Shown one piece after another: positions 9,610 to 24,645 of a stretch of DNA of 64,000 nucleotides. Numbering within the stretch: position 1 is the first letter of the stretch; each line of letters opens with the position of its first letter. The notes below the pieces were generated by a model, which was given only the letters and a program-made list of their open reading frames with translations, did no database searches and was not told the origin of the DNA. The position numbers were made by a program, and so were the translations under genes. This stretch comes from Oscheius dolichura (lineage: Eukaryota; Nematoda; Chromadorea; Rhabditida; Rhabditidae): assembly GCA_932521035.1 (NCBI GenBank), contig OW051493.1, positions 1 to 64,000 on the forward strand. Direction: 5' to 3'.

Positions 9610-10796
9610 GCTAAAAACGGAATGCTCTTTCGTGTCCACCAGCTGAAAACGGAACGCTCCGTGTCCACCAGCTAAAAACGGAATGCTCTTTCGTGTCCAC
9701 CAGCTGAAAACGGAATGCTCCGTGTCCACCAGCTAAAAACGGAATGCTCTTTCGTGTCCACCAGCTAAAAACGGAATGCTCTTTCGTGTCCACCAGCTGA
9801 AAACGGAATGCTCCGTGTCCACCAGCTAAAAACGGAATGCTCTTTCGTGTCCACCAGCTAAAAACGGAATGCTCCGTGTCCACCAGCTAAAAACGGAATG
9901 CTCTTTTTGAAGCCCCCAGCTAAAAACGGAATGCTCTTTTTGAAGCCCCCAGCTAAAAACGGAATGCTCTTTCGTGTCCACCAGCTGAAAACGGAATGCT
10001 CTTTCGTGTCCACCAGCTAAAAACGGAACGCTCTTTTTGAAGCCACCAGCTGAAAACGGAATGCTCTTTCGTGTCCACCAGCTAAAAACGGAACGCTCTT
10101 TTTGAAGCCACCAGCTAAAAACGGAATGCTCTTTCGTGTCCACCAGCTAAAAACGGAATGCTCTTTCGTGTCCACCAGCTGAAAACGGAATGCTCTTTCG
10201 TGTCCACCAGCTGAAAACGGAATGCTCTTTCGTGTCCACCAGCTAAAAACGGAATGTTCTTTCGTGTCCACCAGCTGAAAACGGAATGCTCCGTGTCCAC
10301 CAGCTAAAAACGGAATGCTCTTTCGTGTCCACCAGCTGAAAACGGAATGCTCCGTGTCCACCAGCTAAAAACGGAATGCTCTTTCGTGTCCACCAGCTAA
10401 AAACGGAATGCTCCGTGTCCACCAGCTAAAAACGGAATGCTCTTTCGTGTCCACCAGCTAAAAACGGAACGCTCTTTTTGAAGCCCCCAGCTAAAAACGG
10501 AATGCTCTTTCGTGTCCACCAGCTAAAAACGGAATGCTCCGTGTCCACCAGCTAAAAACGGAATGCTCTTTCGTGTCCACCAGCTAAAAACGGAACGCTC
10601 TTTTTGAAGCCCCCAGCTAAAAACGGAATGCTCTTTCGTGTCCACCAGCTAAAAACGGAATGCTCTTTCGTGTCCACCAGCTAAAAACGGAACGCTCTTT
10701 TTGAAGCCACCAGCTAAAAACGGAATGCTCTTTCGTGTCCACCAGCTAGAAACGGAATGCTCTTTCGTGTCCACCAGCTGAAAACGGAATGCTCCG

Positions 10797-13700
10797 TGTC
10801 CACCAGCTAAAAACGGAATGCTCTTTCGTGTCCACCAGCTGAAAACGGAATGCTCTTTCGTGTCCACCAGCTAAAAACGGAATGCTCTTTCGTGTCCACC
10901 AGCTGAAAACGGAATGCTCTTTCGTGTCCACCAGCTAAAAACGGAACGCTCTTTTTGAAGCCACCAGCTGAAAACGGAATGCTCTTTCGTGTCCACCAGC
11001 TAAAAACGGAACGCTCTTTTTGAAGCCACCAGCTAAAAACGGAATGCTCTTTCGTGTCCACCAGCTAGAAACGGAATGCTCTTTCGTGTCCACCAGCTGA
11101 AAACGGAATGCTCCGTGTCCACCAGCTAAAAACGGAATGCTCTTTCGTGTCCACCAGCTGAAAACGGAATGCTCTTTCGTGTCCACCAGCTGAAAACGGA
11201 ATGCTCTTTCGTGTCCACCAGCTAAAAACGGAACGCTCTTTTTGAAGCCACCAGCTGAAAACGGAATGCTCTTTCGTGTCCACCAGCTGAAAACGGAATG
11301 CTCTTTCGTGTCCACCAGCTAAAAACGGAATGTTCTTTCGTGTCCACCAGCTAGAAACGGAATGCTCTTTCGTGTCCACCAGCTAGAAACGGAATGCTCT
11401 TTCGTGTCCACCAGCTGAAAACGGAATGCTCTTTCGTGTCCACCAGCTAAAAACGGAATGCTCTTTCGTGTCCACCAGCTGAAAACGGAATGCTCCGTGT
11501 CCACCAGCTAAAAACGGAATGCTCTTTCGTGTCCACCAGCTAAAAACGGAATGCTCTTTCGTGTCCACCAGCTAGAAACGGAATGCTCTTTCGTGTCCAC
11601 CAGCTAGAAACGGAATGCTCTTTCGTGTCCACCAGCTAGAAACGGAATGCTCTTTCGTGTCCACCAGCTAAAAACGGAACGCTCTTTTTGAAGCCACCAG
11701 CTAAAAACGGAATGCTCTTTCGTGTCCACCAGCTAAAAACGGAATGCTCTTTCGTGTCCACCAGCTGAAAACGGAATGCTCTTTCGTGTCCACCAGCTGA
11801 AAACGGAATGCTCTTTCGTGTCCACCAGCTAAAAACGGAATGTTCTTTCGTGTCCACCAGCTGAAAACGGAATGCTCCGTGTCCACCAGCTAAAAACGGA
11901 ATGCTCTTTCGTGTCCACCAGCTGAAAACGGAATGCTCCGTGTCCACCAGCTAAAAACGGAATGCTCTTTCGTGTCCACCAGCTAAAAACGGAATGCTCC
12001 GTGTCCACCAGCTAAAAACGGAATGCTCTTTCGTGTCCACCAGCTAAAAACGGAACGCTCTTTTTGAAGCCCCCAGCTAAAAACGGAATGCTCTTTCGTG
12101 TCCACCAGCTAAAAACGGAATGCTCCGTGTCCACCAGCTAAAAACGGAATGCTCTTTCGTGTCCACCAGCTAAAAACGGAACGCTCTTTTTGAAGCCCCC
12201 AGCTAAAAACGGAATGCTCTTTCGTGTCCACCAGCTAAAAACGGAATGCTCTTTCGTGTCCACCAGCTAAAAACGGAACGCTCTTTTTGAAGCCACCAGC
12301 TAAAAACGGAATGCTCTTTCGTGTCCACCAGCTAGAAACGGAATGCTCTTTCGTGTCCACCAGCTAAAAACGGAATGTTCTTTCGTGTCCACCAGCTGAA
12401 AACGGAATGCTCCGTGTCCACCAGCTAAAAACGGAATGCTCTTTCGTGTCCACCAGCTGAAAACGGAATGCTCCGTGTCCACCAGCTAAAAACGGAATGC
12501 TCTTTCGTGTCCACCAGCTAAAAACGGAATGCTCCGTGTCCACCAGCTAAAAACGGAATGCTCTTTCGTGTCCACCAGCTAAAAACGGAACGCTCTTTTT
12601 GAAGCCCCCAGCTAAAAACGGAATGCTCTTTCGTGTCCACCAGCTAAAAACGGAATGCTCCGTGTCCACCAGCTAAAAACGGAATGCTCTTTCGTGTCCA
12701 CCAGCTAAAAACGGAACGCTCTTTTTGAAGCCACCAGCTAAAAACGGAATGCTCTTTCGTGTCCACCAGCTAGAAACGGAATGCTCTTTCGTGTCCACCA
12801 GCTAAAAACGGAATGTTCTTTCGTGTCCACCAGCTGAAAACGGAATGCTCCGTGTCCACCAGCTAAAAACGGAATGCTCTTTCGTGTCCACCAGCTGAAA
12901 ACGGAATGCTCCGTGTCCACCAGCTAAAAACGGAATGCTCTTTCGTGTCCACCAGCTAAAAACGGAATGCTCCGTGTCCACCAGCTAAAAACGGAATGCT
13001 CTTTCGTGTCCACCAGCTAAAAACGGAACGCTCTTTTTGAAGCCCCCAGCTAAAAACGGAATGCTCTTTCGTGTCCACCAGCTAAAAACGGAATGCTCCG
13101 TGTCCACCAGCTAAAAACGGAATGCTCTTTCGTGTCCACCAGCTAAAAACGGAACGCTCTTTTTGAAGCCCCCAGCTAAAAACGGAATGCTCTTTCGTGT
13201 CCACCAGCTAAAAACGGAATGCTCTTTCGTGTCCACCAGCTAAAAACGGAACGCTCTTTTTGAAGCCACCAGCTAAAAACGGAATGCTCTTTCGTGTCCA
13301 CCAGCTAGAAACGGAATGCTCCGTGTCCACCAGCTAAAAACGGAATGCTCTTTCGTGTCCACCAGCTGAAAACGGAATGCTCTTTCGTGTCCACCAGCTA
13401 AAAACGGAATGCTCTTTCGTGTCCACCAGCTGAAAACGGAATGCTCTTTCGTGTCCACCAGCTAAAAACGGAACGCTCTTTTTGAAGCCACCAGCTGAAA
13501 ACGGAATGCTCTTTCGTGTCCACCAGCTAAAAACGGAACGCTCTTTTTGAAGCCACCAGCTAAAAACGGAATGCTCTTTCGTGTCCACCAGCTAGAAACG
13601 GAATGCTCTTTCGTGTCCACCAGCTGAAAACGGAATGCTCCGTGTCCACCAGCTAAAAACGGAATGCTCTTTCGTGTCCACCAGCTGAAAACGGAATGCT

Positions 13701-14182
13701 CTTTCGTGTCCACCAGCTGAAAACGGAATGCTCTTTCGTGTCCACCAGCTAAAAACGGAACGCTCTTTTTGAAGCCACCAGCTGAAAACGGAATGCTCTT
13801 TCGTGTCCACCAGCTGAAAACGGAATGCTCTTTCGTGTCCACCAGCTAAAAACGGAATGTTCTTTCGTGTCCACCAGCTAGAAACGGAATGCTCTTTCGT
13901 GTCCACCAGCTAGAAACGGAATGCTCTTTCGTGTCCACCAGCTGAAAACGGAATGCTCTTTCGTGTCCACCAGCTAAAAACGGAATGCTCTTTCGTGTCC
14001 ACCAGCTGAAAACGGAATGCTCCGTGTCCACCAGCTAAAAACGGAATGCTCTTTCGTGTCCACCAGCTAAAAACGGAATGCTCTTTCGTGTCCACCAGCT
14101 AGAAACGGAATGCTCTTTCGTGTCCACCAGCTAGAAACGGAATGCTCTTTCGTGTCCACCAGCTAGAAACGGAATGCTCTTT
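10797..14182. repeat. Segment of about 860 bp duplicated at a 2,527-bp offset, with 438-bp repeats between
   Basis: The order of 29-, 32- and 33-bp units at 10797-11655 recurs at 13324-14182. Between them a block of about 438 bp recurs (12300-12737 and 12738-13175), carrying the gaagccccc form of the 33-bp unit. Similar block starts occur at 10361, 11947 and 17589. Edges are approximate. Confidence 0.7.
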
Positions 14183-14797
14183 CGTGTCCACCAGCTAGAA
14201 ACGGAATGCTCTTTCGTGTCCACCAGCTAAAAACGGAATGCTCTTTCGTGTCCACCAGCTAAAAACGGAATGCTCTTTCGTGTCCACCACCCGAAAACGG
14301 AATGCTCTTTCGTGTCCACCAGCTAAAAACGGAATGCTCTTTCGTGTCCACCAGCTAAAAACGGAATGCTCTTTCGTGTCCACCACCCGAAAACGGAATG
14401 CTCTTTCGTGTCCACCACCCGAAAACGGAATGCTCTTTCGTGTCCACCACCCGAAAACGGAATGCTCTTTCGTGTCCACCAGCTAAAAACGGAATGCTCT
14501 TTCGTGTCCACCAGCTAAAAACGGAATGCTCTTTCGTGTCCACCACCCGAAAACGGAATGCTCTTTCGTGTCCACCAGCTAAAAACGGAATGCTCTTTCG
14601 TGTCCACCAGCTGAAAACGGAATGCTCCGTGTCCACCAGCTAAAAACGGAATGCTCCGTGTCCACCAGCTAAAAACGGAATGCTCTTTCGTGTCCACCAG
14701 CTAAAAACGGAACGCTCTTTTTGAAGCCCCCAGCTAAAAACGGAATGCTCTTTCGTGTCCACCAGCTAAAAACGGAATGCTCTTTCGTGTCCACCAG

Positions 14798-17080
14798 CTA
14801 AAAACGGAATGCTCTTTCGTGTCCACCACCCGAAAACGGAATGCTCTTTCGTGTCCACCACCCGAAAACGGAATGCTCTTTCGTGTCCACCACCCGAAAA
14901 CGGAATGCTCTTTCGTGTCCACCACCCGAAAACGGAATGCTCTTTCGTGTCCACCAGCTAAAAACGGAATGCTCTTTCGTGTCCACCAGCTGAAAACGGA
15001 ATGCTCTTTCGTGTCCACCAGCTAAAAACGGAATGCTCTTTCGTGTCCACCAGCTAGAAACGGAATGCTCTTTCGTGTCCACCAGCTAAAAACGGAATGC
15101 TCTTTCGCGTCCACCAGCTAGAAACGGAATGCTCTTTCGTGTCCACCAGCTAAAAACGGAACGCTCTTTTTGAAGCCACCAGCTAAAAACGGAATGCTCT
15201 TTCGTGTCCACCACCCGAAAACGGAATGCTCTTTCGTGTCCACCAGCTAAAAACGGAATGCTCCTTCGTGTCCACCAGCTAAAAACGGAATGCTCCGTGT
15301 CCCCCAGCTAAAAACGGAATGCTCCTTCGTGTCCACCACCCGAAAACGGAAGGCTCTTTCGTGTCCACCAGCAGAAAACGGAATGCTCCGTGTCCACCAG
15401 CTAAAAACGGAATGCTCTTTCGTGTCCACCAGCTAAAAACGGAATGCTCTTTCGTGTCCACCAGCTAAAAACGGAATGCTCTTTCGTGTCCACCAGCAGA
15501 AAACGGAATGCTCTTTCGTGTCCACCAGCTAAAAACGGAATGCTCTTTCGTGTCCACCACCCGAAAACGGAATGCTCTTTCGTGTCCACCAGCTAAAAAC
15601 GGAATGCTCTTTCGTGTCCACCAGCTAAAAACGGAATGCTCTTTCGTGTCCACCAGCTGAAAACGGAATGCTCTTTCGTGTCCACCAGCTAAAAACGGAA
15701 TGCTCTTTCGTGTCCACCAGCTAAAAACGGAATGCTCTTTCGTGTCCACCAGCTAAAAACGGAATGCTCTTTCGTGTCCACCAGCTAAAAACGGAATGCT
15801 CCGTGTCCACCAGCTAAAAACGGAATGCTCTTTCGTGTCCACCAGCTAAAAACGGAACGCTCTTTTTGAAGCCCCCAGCTAAAAACGGAATGCTCTTTCG
15901 TGTCCACCAGCTAAAAACGGAAATCTCCGTGTCCACCAGCTAAAAACGGAATGCTCTTTCGTGTCCACCAGCTAAAAACGGAATGCTCTTTCCTGTCCAC
16001 CAGCTAAAAACGGAATGCTCTTTCGTGTCCACCACCCGAAAACGGAATGCTCTTTCGTGTCCACCACCCGAAAACGGAATGCTCTTTCGTGTCCACCAGC
16101 TAAAAACGGAATGCTCTTTCGTGTCCACCAGCTGAAAACGGAATGCTCTTTCGTGTCCACCAGCTAAAAACGGAATGCTCTTTCGTGTCCACCAGCTAGA
16201 AACGGAATGCTCTTTCGTGTCCACCAGCTAAAAACGGAATGCTCTTTCGTGTCCACCAGCTAGAAACGGAATGCTCTTTCGTGTCCACCAGCTAAAAACG
16301 GAACGCTCTTTTTGAAGCCACCAGCTAAAAACGGAATGCTCTTTCGTGTCCACCACCCGAAAACGGAATGCTCTTTCGTGTCCACCAGCTAAAAACGGAA
16401 TGCTCCTTCGTGTCCACCAGCTAAAAACGGAATGCTCCGTGTCCCCCAGCTAAAAACGGAATGCTCCTTCGTGTCCACCACCCGAAAACGGAAGGCTCTT
16501 TCGTGTCCACCAGCAGAAAACGGAATGCTCCGTGTCCACCAGCTAAAAACGGAATGCTCTTTCGTGTCCACCAGCTAAAAACGGAATGCTCTTTCGTGTC
16601 CACCAGCTAAAAACGGAATGCTCTTTCGTGTCCACCAGCAGAAAACGGAATGCTCTTTCGTGTCCACCAGCTAAAAACGGAATGCTCTTTCGTGTCCACC
16701 ACCCGAAAACGGAATGCTCTTTCGTGTCCACCAGCTAAAAACGGAATGCTCTTTCGTGTCCACCAGCTAAAAACGGAATGCTCTTTCGTGTCCACCAGCT
16801 GAAAACGGAATGCTCTTTCGTGTCCACCAGCTAAAAACGGAATGCTCTTTCGTGTCCACCAGCTAGAAACGGAATGCTCTTTCGTGTCCACCAGCTAGAA
16901 ACGGAATGCTCTTTCGTGTCCACCAGCTAGAAACGGAATGCTCTTTCGTGTCCACCAGCTAAAAACGGAATGCTCTTTCGTGTCCACCAGCTAAAAACGG
17001 AACGCTCTTTTTGAAGCCACCAGCTAAAAACGGAATGCTCTTTCGTGTCCACCAGCTAGAAACGGAATGCTCTTTCGTGT
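14798..17080. repeat. Tandem higher-order repeat of 1,142 bp (two copies)
   Basis: Copies at about 14798-15939 and 15940-17080, best conserved between 15120 and 15750. Both contain an uncommon cluster: two gctccttcgtg units, a gtcccccagc unit, a ggaaggctc unit and agcagaaaac units (for example 15350-15500 and 16490-16640). The same cluster returns at 26570-26740 and 27390-27570. Confidence 0.75.
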
Positions 17081-17750
17081 CCACCAGCTGAAAACGGAAT
17101 GCTCCGTGTCCACCAGCTAAAAACGGAATGCTCTTTCGTGTCCACCAGCTGAAAACGGAATGCTCTTTCGTGTCCACCAGCTGAAAACGGAATGCTCTTT
17201 CGTGTCCACCAGCTAAAAACGGAACGCTCTTTTTGAAGCCACCAGCTGAAAACGGAATGCTCTTTCGTGTCCACCAGCTAAAAACGGAACGCTCTTTTTG
17301 AAGCCACCAGCTAAAAACGGAATGCTCTTTCGTGTCCACCAGTTAAAAACGGAATGCTCTTTCGTGTCCACCAGCTAAAAACGGAATGCTCTTTCGTGTC
17401 CACCAGCTGAAAACGGAATGCTCTTTCGTGTCCACCAGCTGAAAACGGAATGCTCTTTCGTGTCCACCAGCTAAAAACGGAATGTTCTTTCGTGTCCACC
17501 AGCTGAAAACGGAATGCTCCGTGTCCACCAGCTAAAAACGGAATGCTCTTTCGTGTCCACCAGCTGAAAACGGAATGCTCCGTGTCCACCAGCTAAAAAC
17601 GGAATGCTCTTTCGTGTCCACCAGCTAAAAACGGAATGCTCCGTGTCCACCAGCTAAAAACGGAATGCTCTTTCGTGTCCACCAGCTAAAAACGGAACGC
17701 TCTTTTTGAAGCCCCCAGCTAAAAACGGAATGCTCTTTCGTGTCCACCAG

Positions 17751-20700
17751 CTAAAAACGGAATGCTCCGTGTCCACCAGCTAAAAACGGAATGCTCTTTC
17801 GTGTCCACCAGCTAAAAACGGAACGCTCTTTTTGAAGCCCCCAGCTAAAAACGGAATGCTCTTTCGTGTCCACCAGCTGAAAACGGAATGCTCTTTCGTG
17901 TCCACCAGCTAAAAACGGAACGCTCTTTTTGAAGCCACCAGCTAAAAACGGAATGTTCTTTCGTGTCCACCAGCTGAAAACGGAATGCTCTTTCGTGTCC
18001 ACCAGCTAAAAACGGAATGTTCTTTCGTGTCCACCAGCTGAAAACGGAATGCTCCGTGTCCACCAGCTAAAAACGGAATGCTCTTTCGTGTCCACCAGCT
18101 GAAAACGGAATGCTCCGTGTCCACCAGCTAAAAACGGAATGCTCTTTCGTGTCCACCAGCTAAAAACGGAATGCTCTTTCGTGTCCACCAGCTGAAAACG
18201 GAATGCTCCGTGTCCACCAGCTAAAAACGGAATGCTCCGTGTCCACCAGCTAAAAACGAAATGCTCTTTCGTGTCCACCAGCTAAAAACGGAACGCTCTT
18301 TTTGAAGCCCCCAGCTAAAAACGGAATGCTCTTTCGTGTCCACCAGCTAAAAACGGAAATCTCCGTGTCCACCAGCTAAAAACGGAATGCTCTTTCGTGT
18401 CCACCAGCTAAAAACGGAATGCTCTTTCGTGTCCACCAGCTAAAAACGGAATGCTCTTTCGTGTCCACCACCCGAAAACGGAATGCTCTTTCGTGTCCAC
18501 CACCCGAAAACGGAATGCTCTTTCGTGTCCACCACCCGAAAACGGAATGCTCTTTCGTGTCCACCACCCGAAAACGGAATGCTCTTTCGTGTCCACCAGC
18601 TGAAAACGGAATGCTCTTTCGTGTCCACCAGCTAAAAACGGAACGCTCTTTTTGAAGCCACCAGCTGAAAACGGAATGCTCTTTCGTGTCCACCAGCTAA
18701 AAACGGAACGCTCTTTTTGAAGCCACCAGCTAAAAACGGAATGCTCTTTCGTGTCCACCAGCTAGAAACGGAATGCTCTTTCGTGTCCACCAGCTAAAAA
18801 CGGAATGCTCCGTGTCCACCAGCTAAAAACGGAATGCTCTTTCGTGTCCACCAGCTAAAAACGGAACGCTCTTTTTGAAGCCCCCAGCTAAAAACGGAAT
18901 GCTCTTTCGTGTCCACCAGCTGAAAACGGAATGCTCTTTCGTGTCCACCAGCTAAAAACGGAACGCTCTTTTTGAAGCCACCAGCTAAAAACGGAATGTT
19001 CTTTCGTGTCCACCAGCTGAAAACGGAATGCTCTTTCGTGTCCACCAGCTAAAAACGGAATGTTCTTTCGTGTCCACCAGCTGAAAACGGAATGCTCCGT
19101 GTCCACCAGCTAAAAACGGAATGCTCTTTCGTGTCCACCAGCTGAAAACGGAATGCTCCGTGTCCACCAGCTAAAAACGGAATGCTCTTTCGTGTCCACC
19201 AGCTAAAAACGGAATGCTCTTTCGTGTCCACCAGCTGAAAACGGAATGCTCCGTGTCCACCAGCTAAAAACGGAATGCTCCGTGTCCACCAGCTAAAAAC
19301 GGAATGCTCTTTCGTGTCCACCAGCTAAAAACGGAACGCTCTTTTTGAAGCCCCCAGCTAAAAACGGAATGCTCTTTCGTGTCCACCAGCTAAAAACGGA
19401 AATCTCCGTGTCCACCAGCTAAAAACGGAATGCTCTTTCGTGTCCACCAGCTAAAAACGGAATGCTCTTTCGTGTCCACCAGCTAAAAACGGAATGCTCT
19501 TTCGTGTCCACCACCCGAAAACGGAATGCTCTTTCGTGTCCACCACCCGAAAACGGAATGCTCTTTCGTGTCCACCAGCTGAAAACGGAATGCTCTTTCG
19601 TGTCCACCAGCTAAAAACGGAACGCTCTTTTTGAAGCCACCAGCTAAAAACGGAACGCTCTTTTTGAAGCCCCCAGCTAAAAACGGAATGCTCTTTCGTG
19701 TCCACCAGCTGAAAACGGAATGCTCTTTCGTGTCCACCAGCTAAAAACGGAACGCTCTTTTTGAAGCCACCAGCTAAAAACGGAATGTTCTTTCGTGTCC
19801 ACCAGCTGAAAACGGAATGCTCTTTCGTGTCCACCAGCTAAAAACGGAATGTTCTTTCGTGTCCACCAGCTGAAAACGGAATGCTCCGTGTCCACCAGCT
19901 AAAAACGGAATGCTCTTTCGTGTCCACCAGCTGAAAACGGAATGCTCCGTGTCCACCAGCTAAAAACGGAATGCTCTTTCGTGTCCACCAGCTAAAAACG
20001 GAATGCTCTTTCGTGTCCACCAGCTGAAAACGGAATGCTCCGTGTCCACCAGCTAAAAACGGAATGCTCCGTGTCCACCAGCTAAAAACGGAATGCTCTT
20101 TCGTGTCCACCAGCTAAAAACGGAACGCTCTTTTTGAAGCCCCCAGCTAAAAACGGAATGCTCTTTCGTGTCCACCAGCTAAAAACGGAAATCTCCGTGT
20201 CCACCAGCTAAAAACGGAATGCTCTTTCGTGTCCACCAGCTAAAAACGGAATGCTCTTTCGTGTCCACCAGCTAAAAACGGAATGCTCTTTCGTGTCCAC
20301 CAGCTGAAAACGGAATGCTCCGTGTCCACCAGCTAAAAACGGAATGCTCCGTGTCCACCAGCTAAAAACGAAATGCTCTTTCGTGTCCACCAGCTAAAAA
20401 CGGAACGCTCTTTTTGAAGCCCCCAGCTAAAAACGGAATGCTCTTTCGTGTCCACCAGCTAAAAACGGAAATCTCCGTGTCCACCAGCTAAAAACGGAAT
20501 GCTCTTTCGTGTCCACCAGCTAAAAACGGAATGCTCTTTCGTGTCCACCAGCTAAAAACGGAATGCTCTTTCGTGTCCACCACCCGAAAACGGAATGCTC
20601 TTTCGTGTCCACCACCCGAAAACGGAATGCTCTTTCGTGTCCACCACCCGAAAACGGAATGCTCTTTCGTGTCCACCACCCGAAAACGGAATGCTCTTTC

Positions 20701-23700
20701 GTGTCCACCAGCTGAAAACGGAATGCTCTTTCGTGTCCACCAGCTAAAAACGGAACGCTCTTTTTGAAGCCACCAGCTGAAAACGGAATGCTCTTTCGTG
20801 TCCACCAGCTAAAAACGGAACGCTCTTTTTGAAGCCACCAGCTAAAAACGGAATGCTCTTTCGTGTCCACCAGCTAGAAACGGAATGCTCTTTCGTGTCC
20901 ACCAGCTAAAAACGGAATGCTCCGTGTCCACCAGCTAAAAACGGAATGCTCTTTCGTGTCCACCAGCTAAAAACGGAACGCTCTTTTTGAAGCCCCCAGC
21001 TAAAAACGGAATGCTCTTTCGTGTCCACCAGCTGAAAACGGAATGCTCTTTCGTGTCCACCAGCTAAAAACGGAACGCTCTTTTTGAAGCCACCAGCTAA
21101 AAACGGAATGTTCTTTCGTGTCCACCAGCTGAAAACGGAATGCTCTTTCGTGTCCACCAGCTAAAAACGGAATGTTCTTTCGTGTCCACCAGCTGAAAAC
21201 GGAATGCTCCGTGTCCACCAGCTAAAAACGGAATGCTCTTTCGTGTCCACCAGCTGAAAACGGAATGCTCCGTGTCCACCAGCTAAAAACGGAATGCTCT
21301 TTCGTGTCCACCAGCTAAAAACGGAATGCTCTTTCGTGTCCACCAGCTGAAAACGGAATGCTCCGTGTCCACCAGCTAAAAACGGAATGCTCCGTGTCCA
21401 CCAGCTAAAAACGGAATGCTCTTTCGTGTCCACCAGCTAAAAACGGAACGCTCTTTTTGAAGCCCCCAGCTAAAAACGGAATGCTCTTTCGTGTCCACCA
21501 GCTAAAAACGGAAATCTCCGTGTCCACCAGCTAAAAACGGAATGCTCTTTCGTGTCCACCAGCTAAAAACGGAATGCTCTTTCGTGTCCACCAGCTAAAA
21601 ACGGAATGCTCTTTCGTGTCCACCACCCGAAAACGGAATGCTCTTTCGTGTCCACCACCCGAAAACGGAATGCTCTTTCGTGTCCACCAGCTGAAAACGG
21701 AATGCTCTTTCGTGTCCACCAGCTAAAAACGGAACGCTCTTTTTGAAGCCACCAGCTGAAAACGGAATGCTCTTTCGTGTCCACCAGCTAAAAACGGAAC
21801 GCTCTTTTTGAAGCCACCAGCTAAAAACGGAATGCTCTTTCGTGTCCACCAGCTAGAAACGGAATGCTCTTTCGTGTCCACCAGCTGAAAACGGAATGCT
21901 CCGTGTCCACCAGCTAAAAACGGAATGCTCTTTCGTGTCCACCAGCTAAAAACGGAATGCTCTTTCGTGTCCACCAGCTAAAAACGGAATGCTCTTTCGT
22001 GTCCACCACCCGAAAACGGAATGCTCTTTCGTGTCCACCACCCGAAAACGGAATGCTCTTTCGTGTCCACCACCCGAAAACGGAATGCTCTTTCGTGTCC
22101 ACCACCCGAAAACGGAATGCTCTTTCGTGTCCACCAGCTGAAAACGGAATGCTCTTTCGTGTCCACCAGCTAAAAACGGAACGCTCTTTTTGAAGCCACC
22201 AGCTAAAAACGGAATGCTCTTTCGTGTCCACCAGCTAGAAACGGAATGCTCTTTCGTGTCCACCAGCTAAAAACGGAATGCTCCGTGTCCACCAGCTAAA
22301 AACGGAATGCTCTTTCGTGTCCACCAGCTAAAAACGGAACGCTCTTTTTGAAGCCCCCAGCTAAAAACGGAATGCTCTTTCGTGTCCACCAGCTGAAAAC
22401 GGAATGCTCCGTGTCCACCAGCTAAAAACGGAATGCTCTTTCGTGTCCACCAGCTAAAAACGGAATGCTCTTTCGTGTCCACCACCCGAAAACGGAATGC
22501 TCTTTCGTGTCCACCACCCGAAAACGGAATGCTCTTTCGTGTCCACCACCCGAAAACGGAATGCTCTTTCGTGTCCACCAGCTGAAAACGGAATGCTCTT
22601 TCGTGTCCACCAGCTAAAAACGGAACGCTCTTTTTGAAGCCACCAGCTGAAAACGGAATGCTCTTTCGTGTCCACCAGCTAAAAACGGAACGCTCTTTTT
22701 GAAGCCACCAGCTAAAAACGGAATGCTCTTTCGTGTCCACCAGCTAGAAACGGAATGCTCTTTCGTGTCCACCAGCTAAAAACGGAATGCTCCGTGTCCA
22801 CCAGCTAAAAACGGAATGCTCTTTCGTGTCCACCAGCTAAAAACGGAACGCTCTTTTTGAAGCCCCCAGCTAAAAACGGAATGCTCTTTCGTGTCCACCA
22901 GCTGAAAACGGAATGCTCTTTCGTGTCCACCAGCTAAAAACGGAACGCTCTTTTTGAAGCCACCAGCTAAAAACGGAATGTTCTTTCGTGTCCACCAGCT
23001 GAAAACGGAATGCTCTTTCGTGTCCACCAGCTAAAAACGGAATGTTCTTTCGTGTCCACCAGCTGAAAACGGAATGCTCCGTGTCCACCAGCTAAAAACG
23101 GAATGCTCTTTCGTGTCCACCAGCTGAAAACGGAATGCTCCGTGTCCACCAGCTAAAAACGGAATGCTCTTTCGTGTCCACCAGCTAAAAACGGAATGCT
23201 CTTTCGTGTCCACCAGCTGAAAACGGAATGCTCCGTGTCCACCAGCTAAAAACGGAATGCTCCGTGTCCACCAGCTAAAAACGGAATGCTCTTTCGTGTC
23301 CACCAGCTAAAAACGGAACGCTCTTTTTGAAGCCCCCAGCTAAAAACGGAATGCTCTTTCGTGTCCACCAGCTAAAAACGGAAATCTCCGTGTCCACCAG
23401 CTAAAAACGGAATGCTCTTTCGTGTCCACCAGCTAAAAACGGAATGCTCTTTCGTGTCCACCAGCTAAAAACGGAATGCTCTTTCGTGTCCACCACCCGA
23501 AAACGGAATGCTCTTTCGTGTCCACCACCCGAAAACGGAATGCTCTTTCGTGTCCACCAGCTGAAAACGGAATGCTCTTTCGTGTCCACCAGCTAAAAAC
23601 GGAACGCTCTTTTTGAAGCCACCAGCTGAAAACGGAATGCTCTTTCGTGTCCACCAGCTAAAAACGGAACGCTCTTTTTGAAGCCACCAGCTAAAAACGG

Positions 23701-24645
23701 AATGCTCTTTCGTGTCCACCAGCTAGAAACGGAATGCTCTTTCGTGTCCACCAGCTGAAAACGGAATGCTCCGTGTCCACCAGCTAAAAACGGAATGCTC
23801 TTTCGTGTCCACCAGCTAAAAACGGAATGCTCTTTCGTGTCCACCAGCTAAAAACGGAATGCTCTTTCGTGTCCACCACCCGAAAACGGAATGCTCTTTC
23901 GTGTCCACCACCCGAAAACGGAATGCTCTTTCGTGTCCACCACCCGAAAACGGAATGCTCTTTCGTGTCCACCACCCGAAAACGGAATGCTCTTTCGTGT
24001 CCACCAGCTGAAAACGGAATGCTCTTTCGTGTCCACCAGCTAAAAACGGAACGCTCTTTTTGAAGCCACCAGCTGAAAACGGAATGCTCTTTCGTGTCCA
24101 CCAGCTAAAAACGGAACGCTCTTTTTGAAGCCACCAGCTAAAAACGGAATGCTCTTTCGTGTCCACCAGCTAGAAACGGAATGCTCTTTCGTGTCCACCA
24201 GCTGAAAACGGAATGCTCCGTGTCCACCAGCTAAAAACGGAATGCTCTTTCGTGTCCACCAGCTAAAAACGGAATGCTCTTTCGTGTCCACCAGCTAAAA
24301 ACGGAATGCTCTTTCGTGTCCACCACCCGAAAACGGAATGCTCTTTCGTGTCCACCACCCGAAAACGGAATGCTCTTTCGTGTCCACCACCCGAAAACGG
24401 AATGCTCTTTCGTGTCCACCACCCGAAAACGGAATGCTCTTTCGTGTCCACCAGCTGAAAACGGAATGCTCTTTCGTGTCCACCAGCTAAAAACGGAACG
24501 CTCTTTTTGAAGCCACCAGCTGAAAACGGAATGCTCTTTCGTGTCCACCAGCTAAAAACGGAACGCTCTTTTTGAAGCCACCAGCTAAAAACGGAATGCT
24601 CTTTCGTGTCCACCAGCTAGAAACGGAATGCTCTTTCGTGTCCAC
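17751..24645. repeat. Chain of contiguous higher-order repeats of 1,043, 2,112 and 1,870 bp
   Basis: Matching unit order begins at 17751, 18794, 20906 and 22776, so blocks of 1,043, 2,112 and 1,870 bp follow one another, with a fourth partial copy to about 24645. The private form ggaaatctccg marks them (18357, 19400, 20189, 20469, 21512, 23382; also 15921 and 25897). Inside the last block a 447-bp unit is tandemly doubled (23784-24230 and 24231-24677). Length differences come from gains and losses of sub-blocks. Confidence 0.8.
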